This document shows positions 51,753 to 60,286 of a DNA stretch of 64,000 nucleotides, piece by piece (within the stretch, counting starts at the first letter, position 1; every line of letters begins with the position of its first letter). The notes under the pieces are model-generated. The model made no database searches. It had not been told where the DNA came from and worked only from the letters and a program-made list of their open reading frames with translations. Location of the stretch: the NCBI RefSeq assembly GCF_004348335.1, contig NZ_SMJW01000003.1:40088-104087 (forward strand), written 5' to 3'. Source of the stretch: Actinomadura bangladeshensis. GTDB taxonomy: Bacteria > Actinomycetota > Actinomycetes > Streptosporangiales > Streptosporangiaceae. The position numbers were made by a program, and so were the translations under genes.

Positions 51753-52412
51753 ATGCTGCGGTTGTACGACCATCGGACGGGCCGGGTGGAGCCCCTGCCG
51801 GCCGGGCCGGGCCTTCGGGTCCAGGTCCTTCCCGGCTCCGGGTACCGGACGCTGGTGGTCGCCGATCTGCTGCGGCGCGTCGTGCAGCGGTCGGGACGCC
51901 GCGTGCGGCTGGTGAGCACACCCCTCGCCGCGGGCGACGACTACACGGACTACGCCGTCGCGTCGGTCGAGGTGCTCGGCGAGCCGCTGGCGGACGCCGA
52001 CGTCTACGTCACGGCCGGCGAGCCCGTGGCCGCGCTGTCCCTGGCCGTCCCCGCCGAGACCGGCGGGAGGCCGTCGGACGCGCTGACCGCACGGCTGGCG
52101 ATGCTGGAGGTCCCGTACCGGGAGCCCGTGGAGTTGTCGGACGCGCGCCTGGCGGCCGCGGCCGAGCGGCTGGACGCGTGGCGCGGCAAGGTCGCCGAGT
52201 GGGCGACGTCCCCGGGCCGTCCCATGAGCCGGGAGTACGCGGACCAGGCGGACGCGGCGCTGGCGGACGACCTCGACACCCCGGGTGCCCTCGCCGTCCT
52301 CGACCGGCTCGCCGCCGACCCGGACGTGCCGCCGGGCGCGAAGCTGGAGACGTTCATCCACCTCGACATGCTGCTGGCGCTCGGGCTGGTGGCGGCGATC
52401 GGGAGCGCCTGA
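51753..52412 (+). CDS. Cysteinyl-tRNA synthetase-like protein lacking HIGH and KMSKS
   Basis: A 219-residue protein related to the ends of CysRS/MshC: RLYDHRTGRVEPLPAG at about residues 3-18 equals the CysRS N-terminal strand, YRTLVVADLLRRVVQRSGR follows the early Rossmann helix, and ALADDLDTPGALAVLDRLA near residue 170 equals the synthetase C-terminal helix. The ATP-binding HIGH and KMSKS motifs and zinc ligands are missing, so aminoacylation is not expected. GGTGGAGG precedes the ATG. Similar short proteins occur in actinomycetes; function unknown. Clearly homologous yet internally deleted. Confidence 0.65.
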   Translation: MLRLYDHRTGRVEPLPAGPGLRVQVLPGSGYRTLVVADLLRRVVQRSGRRVRLVSTPLAAGDDYTDYAVASVEVLGEPLADADVYVTAGEPVAALSLAVPAETGGRPSDALTARLAMLEVPYREPVELSDARLAAAAERLDAWRGKVAEWATSPGRPMSREYADQADAALADDLDTPGALAVLDRLAADPDVPPGAKLETFIHLDMLLALGLVAAIGSA

Positions 52413-52551
52413 CCGCGCGCCGGTCACGTGCCGGCTTGTACGTCGGTGAGCATCTCGCGGGCCTCTTCGATGGCACCTGTCCGGCAGGTGAACCGCACCG
52501 CGGGGTGACCCGGGCTTTCGCGGTCGCTGGGAGAAGCTAACTTCGTATGTC

Positions 52552-53727
52552 GTGTCGACCGAAGCCCCGGAATCACCGGCCCCGACGTCCCCCGAGCCGC
52601 CGGTCCGCGCGCGGCGCCGCCGCCGTGCCCGCCCGCTGATGGCGGCCTTCGTCGCGCTCGCCGTGCTGCTGTGCACGGCCGTGGGAGGGGTCGGCTGGTA
52701 CTTCGCGGGCGTCGCGATCGAGGTCGACCACACCGCCGAGTACCCGCTGACCATCGCGGACACGGCGGACGGCACCGTCACGCTGCCCCGCGAGCCGGTG
52801 ACGGAACGTCCCGGAACGTGGGCGCTTGTCTGGAAGGACGGGCGGGCCATGCTCGGCCCCGTCGTCGGCGGCGACCGTGACCACGTGGTGCGGAAGGTGA
52901 CGTCGGTCGTTTCGGGTTCATTGCGGAAGGGCGCACCGGCGGCCATCGACCACTGGATGTACGACGGCGACCCCGAGAAGGCCGTGGGCCTGCCGTTCGA
53001 GGACGTCACCTATCCGTCCCGGGTAGGGCCGATGCCTGCGTGGCTGATTCCGGGGGCGTCCTACAAGGGGACGTGGGTCATCGCCGTCCACGGACGGAAC
53101 GCGGACAAGGCGGAGACGTTCCGCGTCATGCGGCCCGTGCACGAGATGGGTCTGCCGATGCTGTCCATCGCGTACAGGAACGATGTGGGCGCGCCTTCGT
53201 CCGGCGACCGGAAGAACCATCTCGGCGACACGGAATGGCAGGACGTCATCTCCGCGATGGGCTACGCACGCGCACACGGCGCGACCGGTGTCGTCCTGTA
53301 CGGGTGGTCGATGGGCGGCGCGATGGTCATGACGGCCCTGCGCAAGGACCCGTCGTTCGTGCGCGGCATCGTCCTCGACTCCCCCGTCCTGGACTGGAGC
53401 GCCACCCTCGACAAGCAGGGCGACGCCCGCAACCTGCCCGGCTTCATGACGGACGTGGCCAAGCAGGTCCTGGAATGGCGCATCGGCATCGACCTCACCG
53501 ACTACGACCAGCGCCGCTTCGCCCCCCGGCTGCGTACGCCCGTCCTCCTTTTCACGACGCAGGACGACGCCACCGTCGCCAACGGCCCCGCCTACACCTT
53601 TGCCAGGACGGCGCCGCCCGGCATGGTCACGCACATCTCCACACCGGGCGACCACACCGAATCGTGGAACGTCGACCCGTCCGCCTACGAACGCAACCTT
53701 GAGTCCTTCTTGAAGAGGGTCGGTTAG
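52552..53727 (+). CDS. Membrane-anchored alpha/beta hydrolase
   Basis: A 391-residue protein with an N-terminal membrane helix (about residues 30-57) and an alpha/beta-hydrolase domain facing out. The nucleophile motif is LYGWSMGGAMVM near residues 248-259, with FTTQDDATV supplying the acidic and DHTESWN the His of the triad near the C-terminus. The AVHGRNADKAETFR segment is the early oxyanion loop. Substrate not known; serine aminopeptidase S33-like proteins look similar. GTG start at 52552 without a strong ribosome site. Confidence 0.85.
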   Translation: MSTEAPESPAPTSPEPPVRARRRRRARPLMAAFVALAVLLCTAVGGVGWYFAGVAIEVDHTAEYPLTIADTADGTVTLPREPVTERPGTWALVWKDGRAMLGPVVGGDRDHVVRKVTSVVSGSLRKGAPAAIDHWMYDGDPEKAVGLPFEDVTYPSRVGPMPAWLIPGASYKGTWVIAVHGRNADKAETFRVMRPVHEMGLPMLSIAYRNDVGAPSSGDRKNHLGDTEWQDVISAMGYARAHGATGVVLYGWSMGGAMVMTALRKDPSFVRGIVLDSPVLDWSATLDKQGDARNLPGFMTDVAKQVLEWRIGIDLTDYDQRRFAPRLRTPVLLFTTQDDATVANGPAYTFARTAPPGMVTHISTPGDHTESWNVDPSAYERNLESFLKRVG

Positions 53728-53737
53728 CCGGCGCCGG

Positions 53738-54691
53738 TCAGGCGCGGCGAACCTCAAGCAGCGTCTTGCCGACGGTGGAGCGCGACTCGATGGCCCTGTG
53801 CGCGTCGGCGGCGCCTTCGAGCGGGAAGCGCTGCCCGATGACGGGCCGGAGCCGTCCCTGGGCCGCCTCGTGCAGGGCGCTGATGGTGAACTCGCGGAGC
53901 TGCTCCGGCGTGGCCTTCGGCTGGACGAGCGTCACCCCTCGTTCGGCCGCCTGCTCCTCCGGGACGCTCGCCCACTCGCCGGACGCCAGCCCGAAGCTGA
54001 CCATGCGCCCCTTGGGCCGGACGAGAGTGAACGCCTCGCGGGCCACATCGCCGCCGACCCCGTCGAAGACGACGTCCACCGTGCCGGCCTTCTCGGCCCA
54101 GCCGGGCTCGCGGTAGTCGACCGCCTCGTCCGCACCGAGGCGCATCGGGACCTCGGTCTTGTGCGCACCCCCGGCCGCCGCGACGACGGTCGTCCCCCTG
54201 GCCTTCGCCAGCTGCACGAGAAGCGTCCCGACCCCGCCGGCCGCCGCCTCCACCAGCACCCGCTCCCCCGGCCTCGGGTCGGCCGCACGCAGCATCATCG
54301 TCGCCGTCCGGCCGTCGGCGAGAAGGGCGACCGCGTCGTCGAGCGCCAGGCCGTCCGGGACGTCGAAGAGCCCCTTCGCATCAACGGCCGCCTTCTCCGC
54401 GTAGGCGCCCGTCCCGCCGGTGCTGCTGACGACCCGCCGTCCGACCAGCCGTCCGTCCACACCGGCCCCGACCGCCGTCACCACACCGCCGACCCCGTTG
54501 CCGGGGATGACCGGCGGTTCCAACTTCACCGGCGCCGGACCCGTGCCCGCCCGCATCTGCGTCTCGACGAACGTGATGTTGACGAACTCGACCTCGATCA
54601 GCACCTGCCCCTCACCCGGAACCGGATCCGGCGCCTCTTCCGGGACGAGCACCTCCGGCCCACCGAACTCCTTCAGCCACACCGCGCGCAT
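53738..54691 (-). CDS. Zinc-binding-type alcohol dehydrogenase/quinone oxidoreductase
   Basis: A 317-residue medium-chain oxidoreductase of the quinone-reductase branch; no structural-zinc cysteines are present. The GxGxxG-like AAAGGVGTLLVQLAKARG at about residues 148-165 binds NADPH. The DGVGGDVAREAFTLVRPKGR region near 212-231 and a GNGVGGVVTAVGAGV near 62 are family features. Complete. Likely reduces quinones or enones. Convergent with the hydrolase. Confidence 0.88.
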   Translation of the reverse strand: MRAVWLKEFGGPEVLVPEEAPDPVPGEGQVLIEVEFVNITFVETQMRAGTGPAPVKLEPPVIPGNGVGGVVTAVGAGVDGRLVGRRVVSSTGGTGAYAEKAAVDAKGLFDVPDGLALDDAVALLADGRTATMMLRAADPRPGERVLVEAAAGGVGTLLVQLAKARGTTVVAAAGGAHKTEVPMRLGADEAVDYREPGWAEKAGTVDVVFDGVGGDVAREAFTLVRPKGRMVSFGLASGEWASVPEEQAAERGVTLVQPKATPEQLREFTISALHEAAQGRLRPVIGQRFPLEGAADAHRAIESRSTVGKTLLEVRRA

Positions 54692-54848
54692 GTGAACCCC
54701 TCCGATCAGCGGTAGCTCCTCCAGACTGCTACCTCAAGCAAGGTCGAGGTCAACTCGTTCGCAACGAATCTCTTTTCTCGCCCCACGAGGCTCTGTAAGC
54801 TTTCGCGCGAGTTCTGCCCCCGTTGTCGGCTGCCGCTCAAGGAAGACG

Positions 54849-55445
54849 ATGCGCGCCCGGTTGGTACGTTCCTCCCCGCTCGGGTCGCCCCGCGCCGCCT
54901 CCGTGCTCGTCACGGCGGCCGCCGTGTGCGCGGCCGCCGGCTGCGGCTCGTCCGGCTCGTCCTCGAACGGCGAGTTCGCCCCGAACGGCTCCTTCGACAC
55001 CGGCTCCGCCGCCCCCGCCCCGGCCGCCGCAGCCCCCTCGGCGATCCCGACGGCGGAGCTTTACAAGACCGTCCTCGAGCGGTACCGCGCTTACCAGGAC
55101 GCCTACAAGAAGGCCTACGACACCAACGACCCGTCCAACCTGCCCGACGTCGCCATGGACCCCCTCCTCACCGAGGTCACCAACGACGTAGAGGCGACCA
55201 AGGCCAAGGGCGTCATCTGGCGCTTCACGAACACGTTCAATCCTCGGGTCTACGCCCGCTCCAAGGACAGCACGAAGGTCTACGTCATCGACTGCATCCG
55301 GACCCTCGCCGCCTACCGCTACTCCGCGAAGACGGGAGAGCGACTCAACGGTGGACCGGGCGTGGCCCACATCCAGCGGACGACCCTCCAGTACGACTCC
55401 GGTGTATGGAAGGCCGCGGCAACTGCCCAGGACAAGACATGCTGA
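54849..55445 (+). CDS. Lipoprotein of unknown function
   Basis: A 198-residue exported lipoprotein; the lipobox AAAGC puts lipid on Cys32. The mature part has a low-complexity Ala/Pro/Ser linker and a domain with ELYKTVLERYRAYQDAYKKA near residues 69-88 and YVIDCIRTLAAYRYS. It belongs to a three-gene operon with a secreted protein and a receptor-like kinase. Function unknown; perhaps an extracellular partner of the kinase. Confidence 0.7.
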   Translation: MRARLVRSSPLGSPRAASVLVTAAAVCAAAGCGSSGSSSNGEFAPNGSFDTGSAAPAPAAAAPSAIPTAELYKTVLERYRAYQDAYKKAYDTNDPSNLPDVAMDPLLTEVTNDVEATKAKGVIWRFTNTFNPRVYARSKDSTKVYVIDCIRTLAAYRYSAKTGERLNGGPGVAHIQRTTLQYDSGVWKAAATAQDKTC

Positions 55446-55468
55446 AGGCCGGCAGGGAAGGACAGACA

Positions 55469-56230
55469 ATGCCTCCCAACCCACCCACTCGACGCCGTGC
55501 GGCCTCCTGCATGGTCATCGCTGCGACTCTCATTGCGCCTGCCCTGGCCGCCGTCCCCGCTAGGGCCGATGATTGCGGAGCCCCGAAAGACCTGTATTGC
55601 AACCCGAAGACGAGCAAGACCATCACCACTGGTGGCGGCGGTGGGACGGGCGGAGGAGGCGGCGTTTCCGGGCCTGTCGATCCACCCGACCCAGTGGGGC
55701 TGACTGACAACGAGGCGGTGGATGCCGTCAACGGCCCAGGCGGTAACGCGCCACCGGCCCAGGCACCGCCGACCACGTTGCAGCTTGTCGACGAGGCCCT
55801 GACCACCAAGGGCTTTCCTGTTCCCGTAGTGCACACCGCACCGAACGGGAAGACATATGTGCGTGTTCGGACAGCTCTGTGGGTGGACAACTTCGACGTC
55901 GTACAAACGGAGCCGGTGAGCGCGGGCGACCAGACAGTCCAGGCGACGGCCAAGCCCGTCTCGGTCAGATGGAACATGGGCGAAGACGAGTTCACCTGCA
56001 AGAGCGCCGGCAGCAAGGACGGCAAGTCCTGCAACTACACCTACAAGCAGTCCTCCGCAAGGCAACCGGGCGGAAAGTACCAGATCACCGCGACCATCAC
56101 CTGGAACATCACCTGGACGTGTGAGGGTGACGACTGCGACAACGCTGGGGGCGACCTCGGGGAACGGCCCATCTCCTCGGGGCCCACACCACTGGTCGTC
56201 AGCGAAATCCAGACCAACACGGGCCAGTGA
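55469..56230 (+). CDS. Secreted protein of unknown function
   Basis: A 253-residue exported protein. A signal peptide (RRRAASCMVIAATLIAPALA, cleavage near ARA at about residue 31) is followed by a Gly-rich linker and a beta-rich domain with RVRTALWVDNFD, VSVRWNMGEDEFTCKS and TATITWNITWTC, holding several cysteines. The start MPPNPP has AGGGAAGGA upstream. It overlaps the kinase gene by GTGA, which ties their expression. Confidence 0.65.
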   Translation: MPPNPPTRRRAASCMVIAATLIAPALAAVPARADDCGAPKDLYCNPKTSKTITTGGGGGTGGGGGVSGPVDPPDPVGLTDNEAVDAVNGPGGNAPPAQAPPTTLQLVDEALTTKGFPVPVVHTAPNGKTYVRVRTALWVDNFDVVQTEPVSAGDQTVQATAKPVSVRWNMGEDEFTCKSAGSKDGKSCNYTYKQSSARQPGGKYQITATITWNITWTCEGDDCDNAGGDLGERPISSGPTPLVVSEIQTNTGQ

Positions 56231-57987
56231 CAGATCGCGAACATCGGCTGCCCGGGTTCATCGAACTCGCGGAGCTGGGGACAGGCGCCCAGGGCGAGGT
56301 CGTGCTCGCTCGGCACGAGTCGGGCGGCGGAGCGGTAGCGATCAAGTACCTCGCCGCCGACCTCCTCGGTGATACGGCCGCGAGGAGCGTCTTCCGCGAA
56401 GAGGCTCAGATGCTCAAGCGGGTGAACAACCCGCATGTGGCGCGATTACTCGATTATCTGGAGTCGCCCTGGGGCGCGGCGATCATTTTGGAGGCGGTGC
56501 CCGGCCGTGCCCTCCGGAAGGTACTGGACGAACTTGAAGGGGCGCTGGCACCCGAGGCGGCCTTGGCGATCCTCAAAGGCTCACTGCTCGGCTTGGCTGC
56601 GGCACACTCCGTAGGCGTCGTCCACCGCGACTACAAGCCCGGGAACGTACTCGTGCAGGACGACGGGCAGAGCAAACTCATCGACTTCGGCATCGCCGTC
56701 CTCACCGGGCAGGGCGGCCAAGCCGGGACACCCGCCTACATGTCCCCGGAGCAATGGGCGGGCGGACCCGCCACCCCGGCGACCGACCTTTACGCGGCAA
56801 CGTGCGTGTTCGTCGAATGCGTCACGGGCAAGAGGCCCTTCACCGGAGCAACTCTCGCCGAACTGAAGACGGCGCACGAGGAGGGCTTCACGTCCTTCGA
56901 GAGCATCTCCGAGCCGCTGCGTCCTCTCGTCCAACGTGGCCTGGCGAGAAGACCGAGTGACCGGATCTGGAACGCCTACGAGTTCGTCAGCGAGTTGGAA
57001 TCGGTCGCCGCACAGGCTTACGGGCCCGACTGGGAACGGCGGGGCTTCCTCGCACTCGGCGCGGTCGCCGCGACCGTCGTGACGGCCGCCCCACTGGCAA
57101 TGCTCGGCGGCGCCCTCCTGACTCCCGGCGCATCGGCGACCGGCACCGCAGCGTCCACGGCACTGGGCCACGTCGCCACCGGCCTCGCGCAGAGCGCCAC
57201 CTCGGTGGACGTGATGGCGAAAACCGGCGCGTCCATGTCCAAGGGCTTCCTGAGCAAGATCGGCGGGGCGAAGGGCGCCGCTGCGATCGGGGTCGCGGGA
57301 GTGGGCGGTGTGATCGCTGCATGGTTGCTCTGGCCCGGCCCGAGCGTGGGCGGGACGAGCCACGCCGGAGTCCACGCGTACTTCACCAAGCCGGGCGTGC
57401 TCCTCGGGCAGGCTTACCTGCCCGCCTCGGAGACCCCGTACATCGACTTCAAGTACTCGCTCAGCCCGGCCAGGGCCAAGACCGGCACCGAAGTGCGCCT
57501 CGTCGAGGAGTTCCGAGGACGCACCACTGGAGCCGTCTACTACACCCCGAATGGTGAGCGCCAATGCCTCGGACATGAGGCAAAGCCTCCGAAGACCCAT
57601 GCATACGAATGGGCGATCGGACTCGGCAAAGAGCAACTCGATATTGAAAGCTCTGACTACATGGCCTTTTACCGCATCCCGCCGGCCAAGCGGAACGACA
57701 TCCCTCAGAAGACGACGGGCGCCATAATCCTCCCCGTCCGCAGCGACACGAGCGGTGAACAGCAGCCGTTCGTCCAGGCAGAATGCGCCACCATGAGCCG
57801 CTGGACGACCACGTCCAGGATCGTCCTTCCGGACCATGACCTCCTACCACCGGGCACATACTTGGTGGCACCGCACGCACCGATGAAGGTGACCAAGACA
57901 GTACGGGAGGACGAGGCGATCCCTCCGGAGTCGGCAGGGGCGCGGATCGACGGAACACTGCCGGTGATCGAGGTACTGGACGGCTGA
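56227..57987 (+). CDS. Receptor-like serine/threonine protein kinase
   Basis: A 586-residue kinase. Its cytoplasmic kinase domain has LGTGAQGEVVLARHE near residues 17-31, VVHRDYKPGNVLV near 135-147 and LIDFGIAVL near 156-164, with all catalytic residues present. A membrane helix at about 278-305 and a second hydrophobic stretch near 350-375 lead to an extracytoplasmic C-terminal domain of ~200 residues without PASTA repeats. The GTG start is in the preceding stop. An envelope-sensing role with the lipoprotein and secreted protein of the operon is plausible. Confidence 0.87.
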   Translation: MTDREHRLPGFIELAELGTGAQGEVVLARHESGGGAVAIKYLAADLLGDTAARSVFREEAQMLKRVNNPHVARLLDYLESPWGAAIILEAVPGRALRKVLDELEGALAPEAALAILKGSLLGLAAAHSVGVVHRDYKPGNVLVQDDGQSKLIDFGIAVLTGQGGQAGTPAYMSPEQWAGGPATPATDLYAATCVFVECVTGKRPFTGATLAELKTAHEEGFTSFESISEPLRPLVQRGLARRPSDRIWNAYEFVSELESVAAQAYGPDWERRGFLALGAVAATVVTAAPLAMLGGALLTPGASATGTAASTALGHVATGLAQSATSVDVMAKTGASMSKGFLSKIGGAKGAAAIGVAGVGGVIAAWLLWPGPSVGGTSHAGVHAYFTKPGVLLGQAYLPASETPYIDFKYSLSPARAKTGTEVRLVEEFRGRTTGAVYYTPNGERQCLGHEAKPPKTHAYEWAIGLGKEQLDIESSDYMAFYRIPPAKRNDIPQKTTGAIILPVRSDTSGEQQPFVQAECATMSRWTTTSRIVLPDHDLLPPGTYLVAPHAPMKVTKTVREDEAIPPESAGARIDGTLPVIEVLDG

Positions 57988-58070
57988 CGCGCCGGCCCGC
58001 CCCAGCCCGGCGTCACGCGGTCCGTTGCAGGACGCGGCAAGCACCGGCCAATCACGGTCGGCGGCTGCCC

Positions 58071-58271
58071 TCACAGCGCACACACCCGCACCCGGCGCGC
58101 TGTGAGTTCGTCCGGGAAGGGGGTTTCACCGTTCATCGCCGCTTCCAGCAGGTCCGGTGACGAAGCCGTGATGAGACGTCGCCCAGCCGCCCGCCACATG
58201 CCGCCGTCCACCCAAACGGCCCACCCGGGGAAGCGTCCCCGCAGATCGGTCAGCAGCTCGGCCTCGTTCAC
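58071..58271 (-). CDS. Small protein of unknown function
   Basis: A 66-residue soluble protein starting at GTG 58271, overlapping the HATPase stop by GTGA. It contains LRGRFPGWAVWVDGGMWRAA near residues 10-29. Similar short proteins follow HATPase/XRE modules in actinomycetes. No function assigned. Confidence 0.6.
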   Translation of the reverse strand: MNEAELLTDLRGRFPGWAVWVDGGMWRAAGRRLITASSPDLLEAAMNGETPFPDELTARRVRVCAL

Positions 58272-58648
58272 GCGGGTCCCTCGGGCAGGAGCGCCCAGAC
58301 GGCCTTGCCGCCACCTCCGAGCGGCTGGGCGCCCCACTCCTTGACGAGCGCACCCAGCATCGCGAGCCCGCGGCCGTCCTCGCTCAGCAGTTCAGCCGAG
58401 CCGGCGACCGGCAGGACGTCGGAGGAGTCGAAGACCTCCACGACCGTCCCCTTGTCGGCCTGAAAGAGCCGCACCTTCGCCGTGGTGCTGCCGGTGTGCC
58501 GCAGGACGTTCGTCACGAGCTCCGACACCACGACTTTCGCCACGTACGCGTCCTGCCCCCACTTCTCCAGGACGTTCTCCACCCAGTCCCGAGCGGCCTT
58601 GATCGACTCGGCCTGCACCGGCACAACGATCTCTGCGGGCTCCTGCAT
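58268..58648 (-). CDS. HATPase-domain protein (anti-sigma/RsbW-like)
   Basis: A 126-residue protein made only of a GHKL ATPase domain. The N box is SELVTNVLRHTG near residues 49-60 and the G region EDGRGLAMLGALVKEWG near 89-105. No dimerisation histidine is present, as in anti-sigma-factor kinases (RsbW/SpoIIAB type) and in the ATP-binding partners of actinomycete conservons. GGAGGTGATC lies just before the ATG at 58648. Divergent from the XRE regulator at 58789. Confidence 0.88.
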   Translation of the reverse strand: MQEPAEIVVPVQAESIKAARDWVENVLEKWGQDAYVAKVVVSELVTNVLRHTGSTTAKVRLFQADKGTVVEVFDSSDVLPVAGSAELLSEDGRGLAMLGALVKEWGAQPLGGGGKAVWALLPEGPA

Positions 58649-58788
58649 GAAACGATCACCTCCGAGTTTCGTGACTCAATGCACAGAATCCACTCCGAGG
58701 AGTAATCTGACTATGCAAGCTCCGAACCGCACACCGAGGACTTAAGGCCACTTACAAACGGTTCAGATCTGCTGGAGGTCCCCCCGCC

Positions 58789-59571
58789 ATGGCCAAGCGC
58801 AAGCCGTCCCCCGCCCTCAAAGCTTTCGGTGCAGAGGTCAGACGCCTGCGAGAAGAGGCGAACATCACCCGAACGGAACTCGCCCAGCGGGTAGCGGTCA
58901 CGCCCTCGTACATCTCGCAGGTCGAAAGCGGCAACACGCGCTGCCGCATGGACTTCGCCCAACGCCTGGACCAGGCACTGAACACGGGCGAGCAACTCAC
59001 GACGGCCTGGACCAAGCACCTCCGCAACGCCAACTACCCGAAGTTCTTCGCCGACTACCCCGAGGCCGAAGCCACGGCCGAACTCCTACGCGCCTACGAG
59101 GCAACATTCGTCACCGGGCTTCTACAGACGCCGGAGTACGCCCGCGTCCTCCTCCCCAGCGAGGCCGCCGTCGATCGGCGTCTCCTGCGTCAGCAGATAC
59201 TCTCCCGTGAGGCACCGCCCAAGCTCATCGTCGTCCTGGATGAGAGCGTGCTTGCACGCGAAGTCGGCGGCCCCGAAGTGATGCGGGCGCAGTGCGAGTA
59301 CTTGCTGACGATGTCACAACAAAAGAACATCACCATCCAGCTAGCCCCCATCGCCTACTACCCCGGTATCTCCGGATCGTTCAACATCGCCACACAGCCA
59401 ACACGCGAAGAACTGGTCTACCTGGAGACCTCACCCGGAGGCCTCACGTCTGATGATCCAAGGGATATCTTGCACGTAGTCAGCGCGTTCGCGGAGTTGC
59501 AGGCGCGCGCCATGAGCGTCAGTGACTCCAGGGACTCCATACGAAGGGCGATTGACCGGTGGACGATGTGA
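58789..59571 (+). CDS. XRE-family regulator with DUF5753 domain
   Basis: A 260-residue regulator. N-terminal helix-turn-helix NITRTELAQRVAVTPSYISQ at about residues 22-41, then a DUF5753 domain with ATFVTGLLQTPEYARVLL near 105-122 and ITIQLAPIAYYPGISGSFN. It is coupled to a DUF397 gene (start at 59559, overlap of 13 bases) and divergent from the HATPase gene. It forms the second XRE-DUF397 module of the window. Confidence 0.92.
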   Translation: MAKRKPSPALKAFGAEVRRLREEANITRTELAQRVAVTPSYISQVESGNTRCRMDFAQRLDQALNTGEQLTTAWTKHLRNANYPKFFADYPEAEATAELLRAYEATFVTGLLQTPEYARVLLPSEAAVDRRLLRQQILSREAPPKLIVVLDESVLAREVGGPEVMRAQCEYLLTMSQQKNITIQLAPIAYYPGISGSFNIATQPTREELVYLETSPGGLTSDDPRDILHVVSAFAELQARAMSVSDSRDSIRRAIDRWTM

Positions 59572-59738
59572 CCTGGCGCAAGTCGCGGCGAAGCAACGAC
59601 CAAGAGGGAGCCTGTGTGGAAGTGGCAGCCCTTCTCACTGGTGTGGGAGTGCGGGACTCCAAGGACCCGGACGGCCCCAAACTCCTCCTCACCCCCACCA
59701 CATTCCGCGCACTCCTCACCGACATCAAACAGCAGTAA
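59559..59738 (+). CDS. DUF397 protein, tandem copy 1
   Basis: A 59-residue protein missing from longer reading-frame lists because it is so short: VTWRKSRRSNDQEGACVEVA at about residues 4-23, then VGVRDSKDPDGPKLLL. GTG start lies inside the XRE gene, giving translational coupling. A strong hairpin follows at 59755-59781. Confidence 0.88.
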   Translation: MDDVTWRKSRRSNDQEGACVEVAALLTGVGVRDSKDPDGPKLLLTPTTFRALLTDIKQQ

Positions 59739-59754
59739 CCCTCCAACCAGCCAG

Positions 59755-59781
59755 GAAGCCCCGGTTTTCATCCGGGGCTTC
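59755..59781 (+). terminator. Hairpin terminator between tandem DUF397 genes
   Basis: GAAGCCCCGG at 59755-59764 pairs with CCGGGGCTTC at 59772-59781 around a 7-base T-containing loop. It separates the XRE/DUF397 unit from the following DUF397 genes, which need read-through or their own promoter. Confidence 0.65.
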
Positions 59782-59854
59782 GCCACATCCAGACAACTCG
59801 ACTCCGCGTCCGTACGCTGAAAGGGAGATGCCGCACAGCAACGGCAGGAGCTCC

Positions 59855-60040
59855 GTGGATCAGGTGACGTGGCATAAAGCACAGCGCAGTAACGACCAGG
59901 GCGGTGAGTGCGTGGAGGTCGCTGCCGTGGCCGGAGGTGTGGGTTTGCGGGACTCCAAGAACCCGGGCGGGCCCAGACTCCTCCTCGACCCCACCGCGTT
60001 CCGCGCACTCCTGACCGCACTCAAGGACACGCGGGCCTGA
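59855..60040 (+). CDS. DUF397 protein, tandem copy 2
   Basis: A 61-residue DUF397 protein with VTWHKAQRSNDQGGECVEVA near residues 4-23 and VGLRDSKNPGGPRLLLD. The GTG at 59855 has AGGAG just upstream and gives the same N-terminus as copy 1; an ATG at 59828 would add nine residues. It is closely related to copies 1 and 3. Confidence 0.85.
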   Translation: MDQVTWHKAQRSNDQGGECVEVAAVAGGVGLRDSKNPGGPRLLLDPTAFRALLTALKDTRA

Positions 60041-60043
60041 GCA

Positions 60044-60244
60044 TTGTCACTAAAGGCGGACTCAACGGACGAGTCGGGGTGGCGCAGGTCCAGCCACAGC
60101 GACAACCTCGGGGGTAACTGCGTGGAACTGGCAGAGCTCGCAGGGGATGTGGGCGTGCGGGACTCCAGGGATCCGGGCGGGCCCAAGCTCCTCCTCGATC
60201 CCCCCACATTCCGCGCACTTTTGAGCGACCTCAAGCGGCAGTAG
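60044..60244 (+). CDS. DUF397 protein, tandem copy 3
   Basis: A 66-residue DUF397 protein starting at TTG 60044, three bases after copy 2: GWRRSSHSDNLGGNCVELAE near residues 12-31, then VGVRDSRDPGGPKLLLD. The usual W-R-K-S-S motif is W-R-R-S-S. No other start codon precedes the domain. Confidence 0.8.
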   Translation: MSLKADSTDESGWRRSSHSDNLGGNCVELAELAGDVGVRDSRDPGGPKLLLDPPTFRALLSDLKRQ

Positions 60245-60286
60245 CCCCCAGCCGGTCTCGTCTGCCGGCTGCATATCCTTGGGGCC

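Noticed and set aside
54734..55000. 88-codon minus-strand frame before the lipoprotein gene
   Set aside because: Overlaps the lipoprotein start antisense, low complexity, no ribosome site.
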